NCBI RefSeq assembly: GCF_001005725.1
Contig: NZ_LBIC01000004.1
Coordinates: forward strand, 310,001-374,000
Source: Sphingobium chungbukense
Lineage (GTDB): Bacteria; Pseudomonadota; Alphaproteobacteria; Sphingomonadales; Sphingomonadaceae
DNA length: 64,000 bases
Reading direction: 5' to 3'
The notes under the pieces were generated by a model, which had not been told where the DNA came from, searched no databases, and worked only from the letters and a program-made list of their open reading frames with translations. The translations under genes and the position numbers were made by a program. Of this stretch, positions 50,868 to 60,404 are shown in pieces (within the stretch, counting starts at the first letter, position 1; each line of letters opens with the position of its first letter).

Positions 50868-53477
50868 TCAGGACGCCAGCGACCGGGGTGCCGCGCGCAA
50901 GGCGGACAGGTTGATCGAATGGGTGAATTCCACACCCATCCGGTCTTCCTTCGACCAGCGCGCAACGGCGTTGACGATCTGGTTTTCGCTCAGTTCGATC
51001 GCGAACAGCGTGCCTTCTGGAACAGCCCACACCCCCTCCAACTGCGCGCCGGTGGCGGAAATGTTGCGGATGCGCCCGGTATGGACATGCCCGTCATGAT
51101 GCACGGTCACGGTGCGGAACATGGTCTTGCGTTCGGGCCGGCTCGACTGGAAACCCTGCGGCGCGATGTGCCCGCCATGGCGATGCTGCTGGACCAGCAC
51201 CTCCTGCGCGGGAACCGGCCGACCATAGACATAGCCCTGGATGTGGCTGCACCCGAGCTGGCGGATCAGGGCGAGCTCGTCCTGCGTTTCCGCCCCCTCC
51301 GCCGTGGTGTCCATACCCAGCGCTTCGGCCAGGCTGACGATCGCCTTGATGATGGCGCTGTTGCGGCTGCCCTTGATCGCGGCGCCGCGCACGAAGCTCT
51401 GGTCGATCTTGATCTTGTCGAACGGCGCCTTCTTCAGATAGCCGAGCGAGGAATAGCCGGTGCCGAAATCGTCCAGCGCCAGCCGGACGCCCAGGCCCTT
51501 CAGGCGGCTGAACATCGAATCCGTGCCGTCGCCGTCGGTCAGGAACACGCTTTCGGTGATTTCCAGTTCCAGCCGCTGGGGCGCCAGGCCCGATCCGGCC
51601 AGTGCATTCATGACGACGGAGGGCAGGCCCGGATTGGCGAACTGGATCGGCGAGACATTGATCGCCACCCGCACATCGTCGGCCCATTGCGCCGCATCGC
51701 GGCAGGCGGTGCGCAGCACCCATTCGCCGATCGGGCCGATCAGGCCGCTATCCTCCGCAATCGGCACGAACTGGGTGGGCGAGATCGCGCCACGTACCGG
51801 ATGCTGCCAGCGCAGCAGCGCTTCATAGCCGGTGATCCGTTCCGTCTTGGACGACACCACGGGTTGATAGACGAGGTGCAGTCCGTCCTCGACCAGGGCC
51901 CGGCGCAGATCCTCCTCCAGCTGGCGGCGGTCTTCCGCCTCGGCATGCATTTCGGGCGAGTAGAAGCGGTAGACGCCGCGTCCATCGCCTTTCGCCGCAT
52001 AGAGCGCGAGGTCGGCATTGCGGATCAGTTCCTCCGCGGTGACGCCATCCTGCGGGCAGAAGGAAATGCCGACCGATACACCGATGACGACCGCCGTCCC
52101 CTCCACCGTATAGGGTTGGGAGACATCGGTGATGATCGCCCGCGCCAGATGATCGAGCGTGACCTTGTCCGGGCGGCCGGGCAGCAGGATCTTGAATTCG
52201 TCGCCGCCCTGGCGGCCGACCAGCCCCTTGTCCCCGACGACGCGCTGGATGCGCTGGCTGACCTGCCGCAGCAGCGCGTCGCCGGCGGGGTGGCCGAGCG
52301 TGTCGTTGACCGTCTTGAACCGGTCGAGGTCGAGCATCATCAACGTGCAGTCGCGGGGCCGGCCGCCCTTGCCCGCCACCGCCTGCTCCAGCGAACGCAT
52401 CATCTGCACGCGGTTGGCGAGGCCGGTCAGCGAATCAAATTGGGCCAGCCGGTTCACCTCGGCCTGGCTGCGGCGCATTTCGGTCAGGTCCGTGCCGCTG
52501 CCGCGGAAGCCGTGAAACTGGCCATATTCGTTGAACACAGGCTGGCCGGAAATCGACCACCATCGCTCGTCCTTCGCCATGGCGGCACGGACCGGAATTT
52601 CGGCAAAGCCGGTGCGGGCGGAAAGGTGAAAGCCCAGCGTGCGCTCGCCATCGCCGTCCTGCCGGTCGCCGGGCCGGATGATCTCCGTGATCGGGCGGCC
52701 GATCAGCGCCTCGCTGGTCCTGTCCAGCGTGCGCGCCAGCGTGTCGGAAATATAGGCGATGCAGCCGTGGCGATCGGTTTCCCAGAACCAGCCGCGACCT
52801 GACTGCTCATATTCATGCAGCAACCGGTCGGATCGCTGCGCCCGCAGATCGCGCTGATGGAAGAGGATGGCGCGGTTCATGTCGGCATTCGCCTGGCGCA
52901 GGGCGGCGACCATCATCACCGCGATGCAACTGATCAACAGGCCTATCTGGGTGAAATCCGCCCGATGGACGATCGCCGCGACCAGCAGTCCGGTGAAATA
53001 GCCCACCCCCAGCAGCCGCCGGTCGCCGAAGATCGACACCGCCATCAGCGCGACCGCCATTTCCGCCACCAGATTGCGCGACGGCGCATCCGTAAGGAGC
53101 GACGAACCCAGCATCACACTGAAGGTCAGGCCCGACAGCATCACCATCGGCAGCATCAGCCATTTCTGGTGATGCGGGCGCAACCGCTGGAACGCGGCGC
53201 CGCGCGGCGCGACGATCGCGACACCGTCCACCAGCAGCATGGCCGACAGCGCCAGCGCATGACCGATATTGTCCGCTTCGTAAAAGGGCACGTGCAGCAA
53301 GGCGGTGATGCAGAGTTTCCCCAGCAATATCAGCGGCCACAGCCGGGCGATATGGACGAAGGTCCCGGAAATCCAGGAGACGTCGACCTCCACCCCGCCC
53401 TCGGCCAGACCGAGCGCAGCGACAAGGTCGCCGCGCCGCGCATGCCATTCGGTCAGGTTGGTCCGCAGGGATGCCAT
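50868..53477 (-). CDS. PAS-GGDEF-EAL-PilZ multidomain c-di-GMP signalling protein
   Basis: 869 residues. The N-terminal third has about six membrane helices (e.g. LWPLILLGKLCITALLHVPF), then a PAS domain (WFWETDRHGCIAYISDTLAR), a GGDEF domain with intact RQGGDEF, an EAL domain with YEALLRW, NVSPIQF, LEITES, DDFGTGYSSL, KIDQSF and EGAET, and a C-terminal PilZ-like module (IRNISATGAQLEG, RWSKEDRMGVEF). No RxxD inhibitory site is visible before GGDEF. Both catalytic signatures are complete, so it could make and break c-di-GMP. The PilZ RxxxR looks altered (RKTMFR). Upstream of it lies the RNase P RNA. Confidence 0.92.
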   Translation of the reverse strand: MASLRTNLTEWHARRGDLVAALGLAEGGVEVDVSWISGTFVHIARLWPLILLGKLCITALLHVPFYEADNIGHALALSAMLLVDGVAIVAPRGAAFQRLRPHHQKWLMLPMVMLSGLTFSVMLGSSLLTDAPSRNLVAEMAVALMAVSIFGDRRLLGVGYFTGLLVAAIVHRADFTQIGLLISCIAVMMVAALRQANADMNRAILFHQRDLRAQRSDRLLHEYEQSGRGWFWETDRHGCIAYISDTLARTLDRTSEALIGRPITEIIRPGDRQDGDGERTLGFHLSARTGFAEIPVRAAMAKDERWWSISGQPVFNEYGQFHGFRGSGTDLTEMRRSQAEVNRLAQFDSLTGLANRVQMMRSLEQAVAGKGGRPRDCTLMMLDLDRFKTVNDTLGHPAGDALLRQVSQRIQRVVGDKGLVGRQGGDEFKILLPGRPDKVTLDHLARAIITDVSQPYTVEGTAVVIGVSVGISFCPQDGVTAEELIRNADLALYAAKGDGRGVYRFYSPEMHAEAEDRRQLEEDLRRALVEDGLHLVYQPVVSSKTERITGYEALLRWQHPVRGAISPTQFVPIAEDSGLIGPIGEWVLRTACRDAAQWADDVRVAINVSPIQFANPGLPSVVMNALAGSGLAPQRLELEITESVFLTDGDGTDSMFSRLKGLGVRLALDDFGTGYSSLGYLKKAPFDKIKIDQSFVRGAAIKGSRNSAIIKAIVSLAEALGMDTTAEGAETQDELALIRQLGCSHIQGYVYGRPVPAQEVLVQQHRHGGHIAPQGFQSSRPERKTMFRTVTVHHDGHVHTGRIRNISATGAQLEGVWAVPEGTLFAIELSENQIVNAVARWSKEDRMGVEFTHSINLSALRAAPRSLAS

Positions 53478-53677
53478 GATCCCTGCGTAACAAGGAGTTA
53501 TTGAAAGAAGCTTACCTGTCCGACGGCGGAATGGCGTTGCGGAAAAAGGTCAGGTGGCAAGGCGGATTTGGCGGGATTCCAGCCGTTCCCCCCTCCCTCG
53601 TTCCCCCGATCAAGTCCAAGGTGACGAAGGGCTCATGCCCGCACGACCAAAACCGCCATCCCTTCAGATGCTCCAAT

Positions 53678-54062
53678 GCCAGAGGGCCTGTAAGCCGGGT
53701 TCTGTCCCCTCCTTGCGAAGGGTGGCGACCATTCCTCTAGGGGACGGATCGCTCCGTCCCTCAAGCAACCAACCCGGGCGGTCTCAGCCGAAACTGGCCT
53801 AGCGGTCAAGCCGCGCGCCGCCCCTATTCGGTCTTGCTCCCGGTGGGGTTTACCGTGCCGCCTTCCGTTGCCGGAGACGCGGTGCGCTCTTACCGCACCC
53901 TTTCAATTTCGCTGAGCCGAAGCTGTAGCGACCTGCTTTCTGTTGCACTGTCCCTTGGATCACTCCAGCCGGCCGTTAGCCGGCACCGTCATTTCGTGGA
54001 GCCCGGACTTTCCTCGCCGTGGAAGTACCCCTCCACGCCGCGGCCGCCCGGCCCTCTGGCAA
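53678..54062 (-). ncRNA. rnpB: RNase P RNA (bacterial type A)
   Basis: Catalytic RNA of RNase P, which trims the 5' end of tRNA precursors. On the minus strand the 5' end GCCAGAGGGCCGGGCGGCC is complementary to the 3' GGCCCTCTGGC; conserved blocks include GAGGAAAGTCCGGGCTCC, ACAGAAAGCAGG, GGTAAGAGCGCACC, GGTAAACCCC, GCAAGACCGAATAGG, TAGAGGAATGGTCGCCAC and ACAGAACCCGGCTTA. Ends are set by the terminal helix and could be off by a few bases. The length, about 385 nt, is normal. Confidence 0.95.
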
Positions 54063-54118
54063 GGGCGCCTATACACGGGTCGGGCGCGCTCGTCATCCCC
54101 GTTCCATCATCGCGCCGC

Positions 54119-54817
54119 TTAGTCCTCACCCTGGGGCTTGGGCAGCAGCAACGCCAGCAGGATCGCCCGGCACTCGCCGTCGATGATCCCGTCGATCAGT
54201 TCGGGCCGGAAGCGCCGCTGGAACGCCACCACCGCCGCCTGCGGCTCGGCAATGTCATAACCGAAACGCTCCAGCGCCAGCATGAAGCCGCCATCGCTCC
54301 AATGCGGGTCCATGAGGTTCTTGGTGGGGCGCGGCAGGGCCAGCCGCAGCCGCGCCAACTGTCCCCAGGGGAAAAGCTCGCCAGGGTCCTGCTTGCGGGC
54401 CGGGGCGACGTCGCTATGCCCGACGATATTGCCGCGGGTGATCTTGTGACGCTGGACGATCTGGTGGATGAGCGGGATCAGCGAGCCCATCTGCGTGTCC
54501 GGGAAGGGCCGATAGCCCCATTCATGCCCCGGATTGACGATCTCTATGCCGATACTGGCGGAATTGACGTCGTCGATGCCCCGCCAATGCGCCCGCCCGG
54601 CATGCCAGGCGCGCTTGTCCTCGTCCACCATGCGGATGACCTGCCCGTCCTCGGTCACGACATAATGGGCGGACACCTTGGATTCCGGGCTGACCAGCCA
54701 GTTGATCGCGGTCGCCGCGTCGACCATCCCGGTATAGTGCAACACCAGCATCGATACGGGCAGGCTGCGCTCGTCGAAATTGGGCGACGGCGTGTCGATC
54801 ATCGGAAAGTCGGTCAT
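54119..54817 (-). CDS. N-acetylmuramoyl-L-alanine amidase (AmiD-like)
   Basis: Zinc amidase (Amidase_2) of 232 residues cleaving peptide stems from muropeptides. Zinc ligands and neighbours: SMLVLHYTGMVDAATAINWL, AWHAGRAHWRGIDDVNSASI, GIEIVNPGHEW and GHSDVAPARKQDPGELFPW. A C-terminal peptidoglycan-binding-like segment (FMLALERFGYDIAEP, AVVAFQRRFRP) follows, as in AmiD. No signal peptide is seen, so it may be cytosolic like AmpD, or its export is not obvious. It is the gene downstream of cheR. Confidence 0.9.
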   Translation of the reverse strand: MTDFPMIDTPSPNFDERSLPVSMLVLHYTGMVDAATAINWLVSPESKVSAHYVVTEDGQVIRMVDEDKRAWHAGRAHWRGIDDVNSASIGIEIVNPGHEWGYRPFPDTQMGSLIPLIHQIVQRHKITRGNIVGHSDVAPARKQDPGELFPWGQLARLRLALPRPTKNLMDPHWSDGGFMLALERFGYDIAEPQAAVVAFQRRFRPELIDGIIDGECRAILLALLLPKPQGED

Positions 54818-54941
54818 CGCGAAGGGCCCGTCACTTGTCCATCATCCGCCGCCATTACCATGGACCGACCATGGCCGACAGCGGCCAGCCAATCAAGCGG
54901 GCGGCCCCGCAAAAATCATGATGGGCAAATGACGAGGCGGA

Positions 54942-55856
54942 TCAGAGCGCCCGATGAACCGAGGCCTGCGCCAGCGAAGACGCCTCGATCCGGCGCCCAT
55001 AGCCACCGCGAAATTCGGGATGGGGTACGAAATCCTCGCTATGGCCGATCACCGTTTCGCCCGCGCCCAGCAACAGGACAGATCGCGCATGGCTGTGCCG
55101 CGCCAGCAGACGGAACACGTCCTGGCGGCGCTCCGGCGTGAAATAGAGCAGCACGTTGCGGCAGAGCAGCAGATCATATTCGCCCATCGGTGCCCGGGCA
55201 TCGAACAGATTGTCGGTGCGGAAATCGATCATCTGCCGCAGCGCGGGATTGGCGCACCAATCGTCGCCCGACGGTTCGAACCATTTGATGAGGTCGCCCA
55301 CCGCCAGCCCGCGCTGCACGTCCATCTGGGTGAAGATGCCCGCCTTTGCCTGGTCGATCGCGGCGGTGGAAATGTCGGTGGCCAAAATCTCTATGCGCCA
55401 GCCGCGCCAGCGCGCCATGGCGTTGGAGATCTGGATCGCGATCGAATAGGCTTCCTGCCCGGTCGAACAGCCCGCGCTCCAGATGCGCAGGGTCCGGTCC
55501 GACCGCTGCGCATGGATCTGCGGCAGGATCTGGCGATGGATCATGTCGAAAATCTGGAGATCGCGGAAAAAGCTGCTCTCATTGTTCAGCAGCGCATTGA
55601 CCACGGCATTTTCCAGCGCCGGGTCCTTGCGGGTCAGCAGCCGGGCGGCCAGGGCATCCATATCCGCCAGCCCATGGGCGCGCAGCACCGGCTTCAGCGC
55701 CGTTTCCATCCGCCAGGCACGGTTTTCCGACAATATCTGGCCGGTACGCGCCTCCAGCAGGCCGGACAGGATTCGCGCGGCGCTGCGCGAAGAGGCGCCC
55801 GAAGCGGATGCACCGGAGCCGGACGAGGGAGTGCCGGACGAGGGAGTCATTGCCAT
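54942..55856 (-). CDS. cheR: Chemotaxis methyltransferase CheR
   Basis: Methylates glutamates on receptors. After a Ser/Gly-rich N-terminal tail (residues 5-22) come the CheR N domain (RAWRMETALKPVLRAHGL, NESSFFRD) and the SAM-binding methyltransferase fold with IWSAGCSTGQEAYSIAIQ, EILATDISTAAIDQAKAG and LLLCRNVLLYF. 304 residues. Its ATG overlaps the cheB stop by one base (TGATG). Last gene of the chemotaxis operon. Confidence 0.95.
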   Translation of the reverse strand: MAMTPSSGTPSSGSGASASGASSRSAARILSGLLEARTGQILSENRAWRMETALKPVLRAHGLADMDALAARLLTRKDPALENAVVNALLNNESSFFRDLQIFDMIHRQILPQIHAQRSDRTLRIWSAGCSTGQEAYSIAIQISNAMARWRGWRIEILATDISTAAIDQAKAGIFTQMDVQRGLAVGDLIKWFEPSGDDWCANPALRQMIDFRTDNLFDARAPMGEYDLLLCRNVLLYFTPERRQDVFRLLARHSHARSVLLLGAGETVIGHSEDFVPHPEFRGGYGRRIEASSLAQASVHRAL

Positions 55857-56935
55857 CAGTTTCTGTTCTTTCCTCGCCGTGCCACGAAATCCATGATCGC
55901 ATGCGGTTCCAACAGCGCGCAGTTCAGGCCCTCGCCCGCGATCGATCCGGGCATTCCCCAGACCACGCTGCTCGCCTCATCCTGCGCGACGATCCAGCCG
56001 CCCGCCGCGACGATGTCGCGCGCGCCGATCGTGCCGTCGCGGCCCATTCCGGTCAGCACGATCCCCGCCGCCCCCGCGCCATAGGCCTGCGCCATGCTGG
56101 AGAACATCGGGTCGACGCCGGGCAGATTGCCCGTCGGGGTGCGCTGTGGATCGAGCATGACGGACACCCGTCCGTGCAAGCCCCGCCGCAACTGGAGATT
56201 GGCATCGCCCGGCGCGACATAGACGATGTCGGGGGACAGCAATTCCCCCTGCTCGGGCACCTTGACCTTCAGGCTGGTCATACGCCCCAATTGCTGGGCG
56301 AAATAATAGGTGAAGCTTGCGGGCAGATGCTGGGTCAGCAGGATCGGCACGCCCAGCGGTTCCGCCAGCCCGGCGAACAGTTGCCCCAGCGCATGGATGC
56401 CACCGGTCGACGCGCCGATACCTAGACAGGCGAGCGGCTGCGCCACCTGCCCCGCCTCGACCGGCGCGGCAGGACGGGCGAGAACCGGCGGCTGCCCACC
56501 GCTGAACAGGCGTGACAGGCGCTCGATCAGCGACTGGGGGAAATGTTCGCCGAAACTGCCGCTGCCCGGCTTGGCGAAAATGTCGCTCGCCCCCAGCGCC
56601 AGCGCCTCGATGGCGGCGGCGCTGCCCTCCTCGCAATTGCCCGACAGGATCACGACCTTGGCGTGGGGCTGCGTCCGCAGGATCGCGGGCAGCGCCGTCA
56701 GGCCGCTCTGACCCGGCAACTCTATGTCGAGCAGCACCAGGTCGACTTCATGCTCGTTCAGATAATATAGGGCCTGTTCGGCGCTATTGGTCTTGTGCGT
56801 CACGCAAAAGCCCCGGTCCGCATTCAATATCCGCTCGATCACTGTCCGGACCACGACCGAATCGTCGACGATCAGGGTGCGTACCACCCTGTCGTCGCTC
56901 CGGTTTCTGGCCATGATCGGCACGTGGACGGTCAT
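55856..56935 (-). CDS. cheB: Chemotaxis protein-glutamate methylesterase CheB
   Basis: Removes receptor methyl groups when phosphorylated by CheA. Receiver domain with TLIVDDSVVVR, Asp70 in VDLVLLDIELPG; linker; then the esterase with IGASTGGIHALGQLF (catalytic Ser), LLTQHLPASFTYYF (His) and GMGRDGTIGARD (Asp). 359 residues. An internal ATG at residue 8 is possible. It lies between cheY and cheR. Confidence 0.95.
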   Translation of the reverse strand: MTVHVPIMARNRSDDRVVRTLIVDDSVVVRTVIERILNADRGFCVTHKTNSAEQALYYLNEHEVDLVLLDIELPGQSGLTALPAILRTQPHAKVVILSGNCEEGSAAAIEALALGASDIFAKPGSGSFGEHFPQSLIERLSRLFSGGQPPVLARPAAPVEAGQVAQPLACLGIGASTGGIHALGQLFAGLAEPLGVPILLTQHLPASFTYYFAQQLGRMTSLKVKVPEQGELLSPDIVYVAPGDANLQLRRGLHGRVSVMLDPQRTPTGNLPGVDPMFSSMAQAYGAGAAGIVLTGMGRDGTIGARDIVAAGGWIVAQDEASSVVWGMPGSIAGEGLNCALLEPHAIMDFVARRGKNRN

Positions 56936-57060
56936 TGAAGGGACAACTTTCCTGAAGGAAAAGAAAAGGAGGAAAAGGAGCGGTCAGTTCATCGGCAGAC
57001 GAGGCATTTCCCGGCGGCCGGCTTGCCCGCGACCGGCCGGGAAAGGCGGTGTCGGAAACT

Positions 57061-57426
57061 TCAGATCACTCCCACGATGGCCAACTTGCTTTCCAGCGTT
57101 TCACGATCGAACGGCTTCATCACATATTCGTCCGCGCCCGCCTCGACGGCGGCCTTGATATGGCTGATGCCGTTTTCGGTGGTGCAGAAGATGATCTTGG
57201 GCCGCGCCGCCAGTCCGGCGCCGGGCAGGGCCTGGAGGAATTCCATGCCGCTCATCACCGGCATGTTCCAGTCGAGCAGCACGACGTCGGGCGCGGATGC
57301 TTCGCACTGGGTCAGGGCATCGCGGCCGTCGACCGCTTCGCTGACCGACAGGTCCAACGATTCCAATATGTGGCGCGCCACCTTTCTTATGACTTTCGAA
57401 TCATCGACGACCAGGCAGTTTTTCAT
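57061..57426 (-). CDS. cheY: CheY-type single-domain response regulator
   Basis: 121 residues, one receiver domain: MKNCLVVDDSKVIRKVARHI, phospho-acceptor Asp52 in VVLLDWNMPVMSGME, and Lys104 in YVMKPFD. AAGGGA precedes the ATG, excluding a longer frame. With cheA and cheW immediately upstream it is the natural CheA partner. Whether it binds a flagellar switch cannot be said, as no flagellar genes are near. Confidence 0.93.
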   Translation of the reverse strand: MKNCLVVDDSKVIRKVARHILESLDLSVSEAVDGRDALTQCEASAPDVVLLDWNMPVMSGMEFLQALPGAGLAARPKIIFCTTENGISHIKAAVEAGADEYVMKPFDRETLESKLAIVGVI

Positions 57427-57507
57427 AAAGCGTCCCTTGTTTTGCTTCCCGTTTGGACGAGACTTAAATGGCAAAGCCAAGCAATTGGTAAACGTCCGAA
57501 AAATTGA

Positions 57508-57945
57508 TCATGCTACGTGCGCCAACGCGCCAGCCTCGATGAAGCCGGCCAGCGACACGAGCAGATGGGGTTGCCCCTCATGCTCGACCAGTCCGCGCGC
57601 ATGGGGCAGCCAGGCCGGATCGAGCTGGCCGCGCAGCGGCAATTCCCCCTCCGAGACCTGACAGATGTCGTAGACCGCATCGACCATCAGACCATAGCTG
57701 TGGCCCGCAATGTCGGCGATGACGGCAAAGCCCCGCCGATCGGGGGGCGTCGGCTCTCCCCGGATCAGTGCGGCGACATCGATCACCGTCAGCACCCGGC
57801 TGCGCAGCGCGGACAGGCCCGCGACATGCGCGCCCATCCCCGGCACCGGGGAAATGTCGGTGAGCTTCACCACCGCCTCGACCTCGCTGGTTTCGATGGC
57901 GACCCGCGTGCCGGCCAGCAGGGCGAGCAGATAGAGCTTGTTCAT
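57508..57945 (-). CDS. cheW: Chemotaxis coupling protein CheW
   Basis: Links receptors to CheA. 145 residues of a single CheW beta-barrel: NKLYLLALLAGTRVAIETSE, VKLTDISPVPGMGAHVAGLS, LRSRVLTVIDVAALI and YGLMVDAVYDICQVSEGEL. It lies 14 nt after cheA on the same strand and 81 nt before cheY. Confidence 0.92.
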   Translation of the reverse strand: MNKLYLLALLAGTRVAIETSEVEAVVKLTDISPVPGMGAHVAGLSALRSRVLTVIDVAALIRGEPTPPDRRGFAVIADIAGHSYGLMVDAVYDICQVSEGELPLRGQLDPAWLPHARGLVEHEGQPHLLVSLAGFIEAGALAHVA

Positions 57946-57959
57946 GCGCCTTCCCCCTT

Positions 57960-60329
57960 TTACCCGCGCGATCCGGCCAGGGCCGCCATCAGCGCATCCT
58001 GGTCATAGCGGTAGATGCTGCCGTCCTGCGGGCTGCTGGGCCGCGGCGAGGCGCGCAGATGCACCACGCGGCACCCCAGCAATTCGCTTGCCTGCGACAG
58101 ATCGGCGCCACTGAACAGCACCACATCCTGCGGATCGACCGGCGCATCGGCGGGCAGGCCCAGCACCACCTCATGCCCCGCCTGCCGCAGCAGCGGCGCC
58201 AAGATCTCGCGTGTCCAGCCATCCTCGCTGTCCGCCAGCAGGCAGCGGCCACGCCCCTTTTCCCGGATCGGTTCATCGGGCAATGCGGCGAACAGGGCGA
58301 AGGGATTGACGACCTCCAGATGCTCGCCGTCGATCACCACCACGCCGCTCAGCGTGCCATGCATCGCGATCATGTCCGGCACGGCGGGCATGTCCACGAT
58401 GTCGAGCACCGCCGCGACCGGATAGCAGACATCCCGCGTGCCGTCGCGCAGGCGCAGCGCGGCGACCTTCTCGCCAACAAAGCTGTGATGCCCGTTCGCC
58501 ACCGGCACCAGCCGGTCGTCCAGCCGCACATAGGCACGGCCGCCGGAGCGCCCGAACAGGTGCGCATCGACATCCTCCACCCGCTCGATCAGCGACAGCT
58601 TGAGCAGGCGCCGTTCGCCCGAATATTCCTCGAATCGCAGCGCCGGCACCATCTCCACGCCCTGCACGTCCACCGCCTCTTCGGCCTCGCGCGCGGCACG
58701 GTCGTCGAGGATGTTGGGCAGGCGCGCCGCATTGGCGAGGCCCGCCGCGTCCAGCAGCAGCATCGGCTTGCCATTGTCGGGCAGCGTCATGCCCGCATAA
58801 ACCCCCGTCGCCATCACCAGCGGCGAGGCCGGGCGGATCACCAGTTCCTCATGATTGTCGACCGCGGACACGCCCATCGCAAAGGGAACGCCGGTCGCCG
58901 ATCGCACCACCATGACGGCGCGCGGCCCGGTCTGCGCCGGCTTTTCCATGCCCAGCACATCTTCCAGGTCGATCATCGAATGGCGGATCGACCGGATGGT
59001 GGCGATCTTGGCACCGCCCACTTCCGCGATGTGCAACGTCTCATTATTGTCGTGCAGGATTTCGACCACAGCGGCCCGCGGAATGGCGAAATGCAGCCCG
59101 CCCGCCCGCACGATCAACCCCGGAATGATGGTCAGCGTCAGCGGCACGCGCAGCATGATGGTGAGGCCGCGCCCCGGCCGGTTGTCGAGCGATATGACCC
59201 CGCCGATCCGCTCCACATTGGCGCGGACCACGTCCATGCCGACGCCGCGCCCGGAAATGGCCGTGACCTGATCGGCCGTCGACAGGCCGGGATGGAAGAT
59301 CAGGTCCAGCTTTTCCGCCTCGCTCATGCGCGCGGCCGATTCCGGCGTCAGCCTCCCCGCCGCGATCGCCTTGCCGACCAGCCGTCCGGTATCGATGCCC
59401 TGCCCGTCGTCGGAAATCTCGATGACGATCTGGTTGCCCGACTGGCGCGCCTCCAGCTTCAGCCGGCCGGCCTCGGACTTACCCAGCGCGCGGCGCTTTT
59501 CCGGCGTCTCGATACCATGATCGATGCTGTTGCGGACGATATGGGTCAACGGATCGACCACCATCTCGACCATCTCGCGGTCCATCTCGACATCGCCGCC
59601 CTCCAGGAGCAGGTCGATGCGCTTCCCCAGTTCCCGGCCCAGATCGCGGACCATGCGCGGGATCGCCGTGAACAGCCGGTCGACGCGCTGCATCCGCGTC
59701 TTGGAAATGGCGTCGCGCATGTCCGCGACGCAGGTCGACAGCCGCTCGAAGGCGCTTTCCAGTTCCGGATCGCCGGTCCGCTCGCGCAGCTTGCGGGACA
59801 GTTCGTTGCGGGCCAGCACCATGTCCGACACGCCGTTCATCAACTGGTCGATCAGCGACAGCGGCAGGCGGATGGTGCGCGGCGCGGCTTGTCCATTGCC
59901 CTGCTGGCGGGCGACGGCGACGGGCGCGCTTTCCGCTTCCGGCAGGACGGCCTCATCCTCTTCCTTCTCGCTCAGCGCGGCGATCAGATAATCGTCATTC
60001 TCGTGCGGCAGCGCGGTGCCCAGGGAGACCGCCTCCGCCAGTTCGGCGATGCGGTCCATGATGCCCAGCACGGCACTGACGGTGGCGGGATCGGCGCTAC
60101 GCCTGTCGGCACGAATCTCGGCCAGCACATCCTCGGCAGCATGGCTCAGCCGCTCGAAACGCGGAAGATTGAGAAAACCGCAGCTTCCCTTCACCGTATG
60201 GAAGAAGCGGAAAATGGCATCCAGCCGGTCGCGGTCCGCCGGGTCCGCTTCCCAGGCGACGACCTCTCCGGCCAGCGCCTCCAGCGTTTCCTGCGTTTCG
60301 GATATGAATTCCTGAAGTAACTCGTCCAT
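57960..60329 (-). CDS. cheA: Chemotaxis histidine kinase CheA with extra CheW-like and degenerate receiver domains
   Basis: 789 residues. HPt domain with the phosphorylated His in RFFHTVKGSCGFLNLPRFE; no P2 domain; dimerisation domain (PLSLIDQLMNGVSDMVLARN); HATPase with HIVRNSIDHGIE, DDGQGIDTGRL and GRGVGMDVVRAN; a CheW domain (PGLIVRAGGLHFAIPRAAVV). Then a second, weaker CheW-like module (EMVPALRFEEYSGERRLLKL onward) and a C-terminal receiver-like remnant (CLLADSEDGWTREILAPLLR) lacking the paired acidic residues and the conserved Lys. The ATG has GAGGCG upstream. First gene of cheAWYBR. Confidence 0.93.
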   Translation of the reverse strand: MDELLQEFISETQETLEALAGEVVAWEADPADRDRLDAIFRFFHTVKGSCGFLNLPRFERLSHAAEDVLAEIRADRRSADPATVSAVLGIMDRIAELAEAVSLGTALPHENDDYLIAALSEKEEDEAVLPEAESAPVAVARQQGNGQAAPRTIRLPLSLIDQLMNGVSDMVLARNELSRKLRERTGDPELESAFERLSTCVADMRDAISKTRMQRVDRLFTAIPRMVRDLGRELGKRIDLLLEGGDVEMDREMVEMVVDPLTHIVRNSIDHGIETPEKRRALGKSEAGRLKLEARQSGNQIVIEISDDGQGIDTGRLVGKAIAAGRLTPESAARMSEAEKLDLIFHPGLSTADQVTAISGRGVGMDVVRANVERIGGVISLDNRPGRGLTIMLRVPLTLTIIPGLIVRAGGLHFAIPRAAVVEILHDNNETLHIAEVGGAKIATIRSIRHSMIDLEDVLGMEKPAQTGPRAVMVVRSATGVPFAMGVSAVDNHEELVIRPASPLVMATGVYAGMTLPDNGKPMLLLDAAGLANAARLPNILDDRAAREAEEAVDVQGVEMVPALRFEEYSGERRLLKLSLIERVEDVDAHLFGRSGGRAYVRLDDRLVPVANGHHSFVGEKVAALRLRDGTRDVCYPVAAVLDIVDMPAVPDMIAMHGTLSGVVVIDGEHLEVVNPFALFAALPDEPIREKGRGRCLLADSEDGWTREILAPLLRQAGHEVVLGLPADAPVDPQDVVLFSGADLSQASELLGCRVVHLRASPRPSSPQDGSIYRYDQDALMAALAGSRG

Positions 60330-60404
60330 TCCCGCGCCTCGTGGATAGGGTGCGGACCATGGAGCAAGCGTGGTTAAATCCCCGTTAAAGAGGTGGAATG
60401 CCGA

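Noticed and set aside
53608..53626. Degenerate palindrome GATCAAGTCCAAGGTGACG as a separate repeat feature
   Set aside because: Related to the element at 44545 but its pairing arm is damaged; kept only as a note there.
58059..60320. Long plus-strand frame opposite cheA
   Set aside because: His/Arg-rich antisense frame without recognisable domain; cheA on the minus strand is certain.
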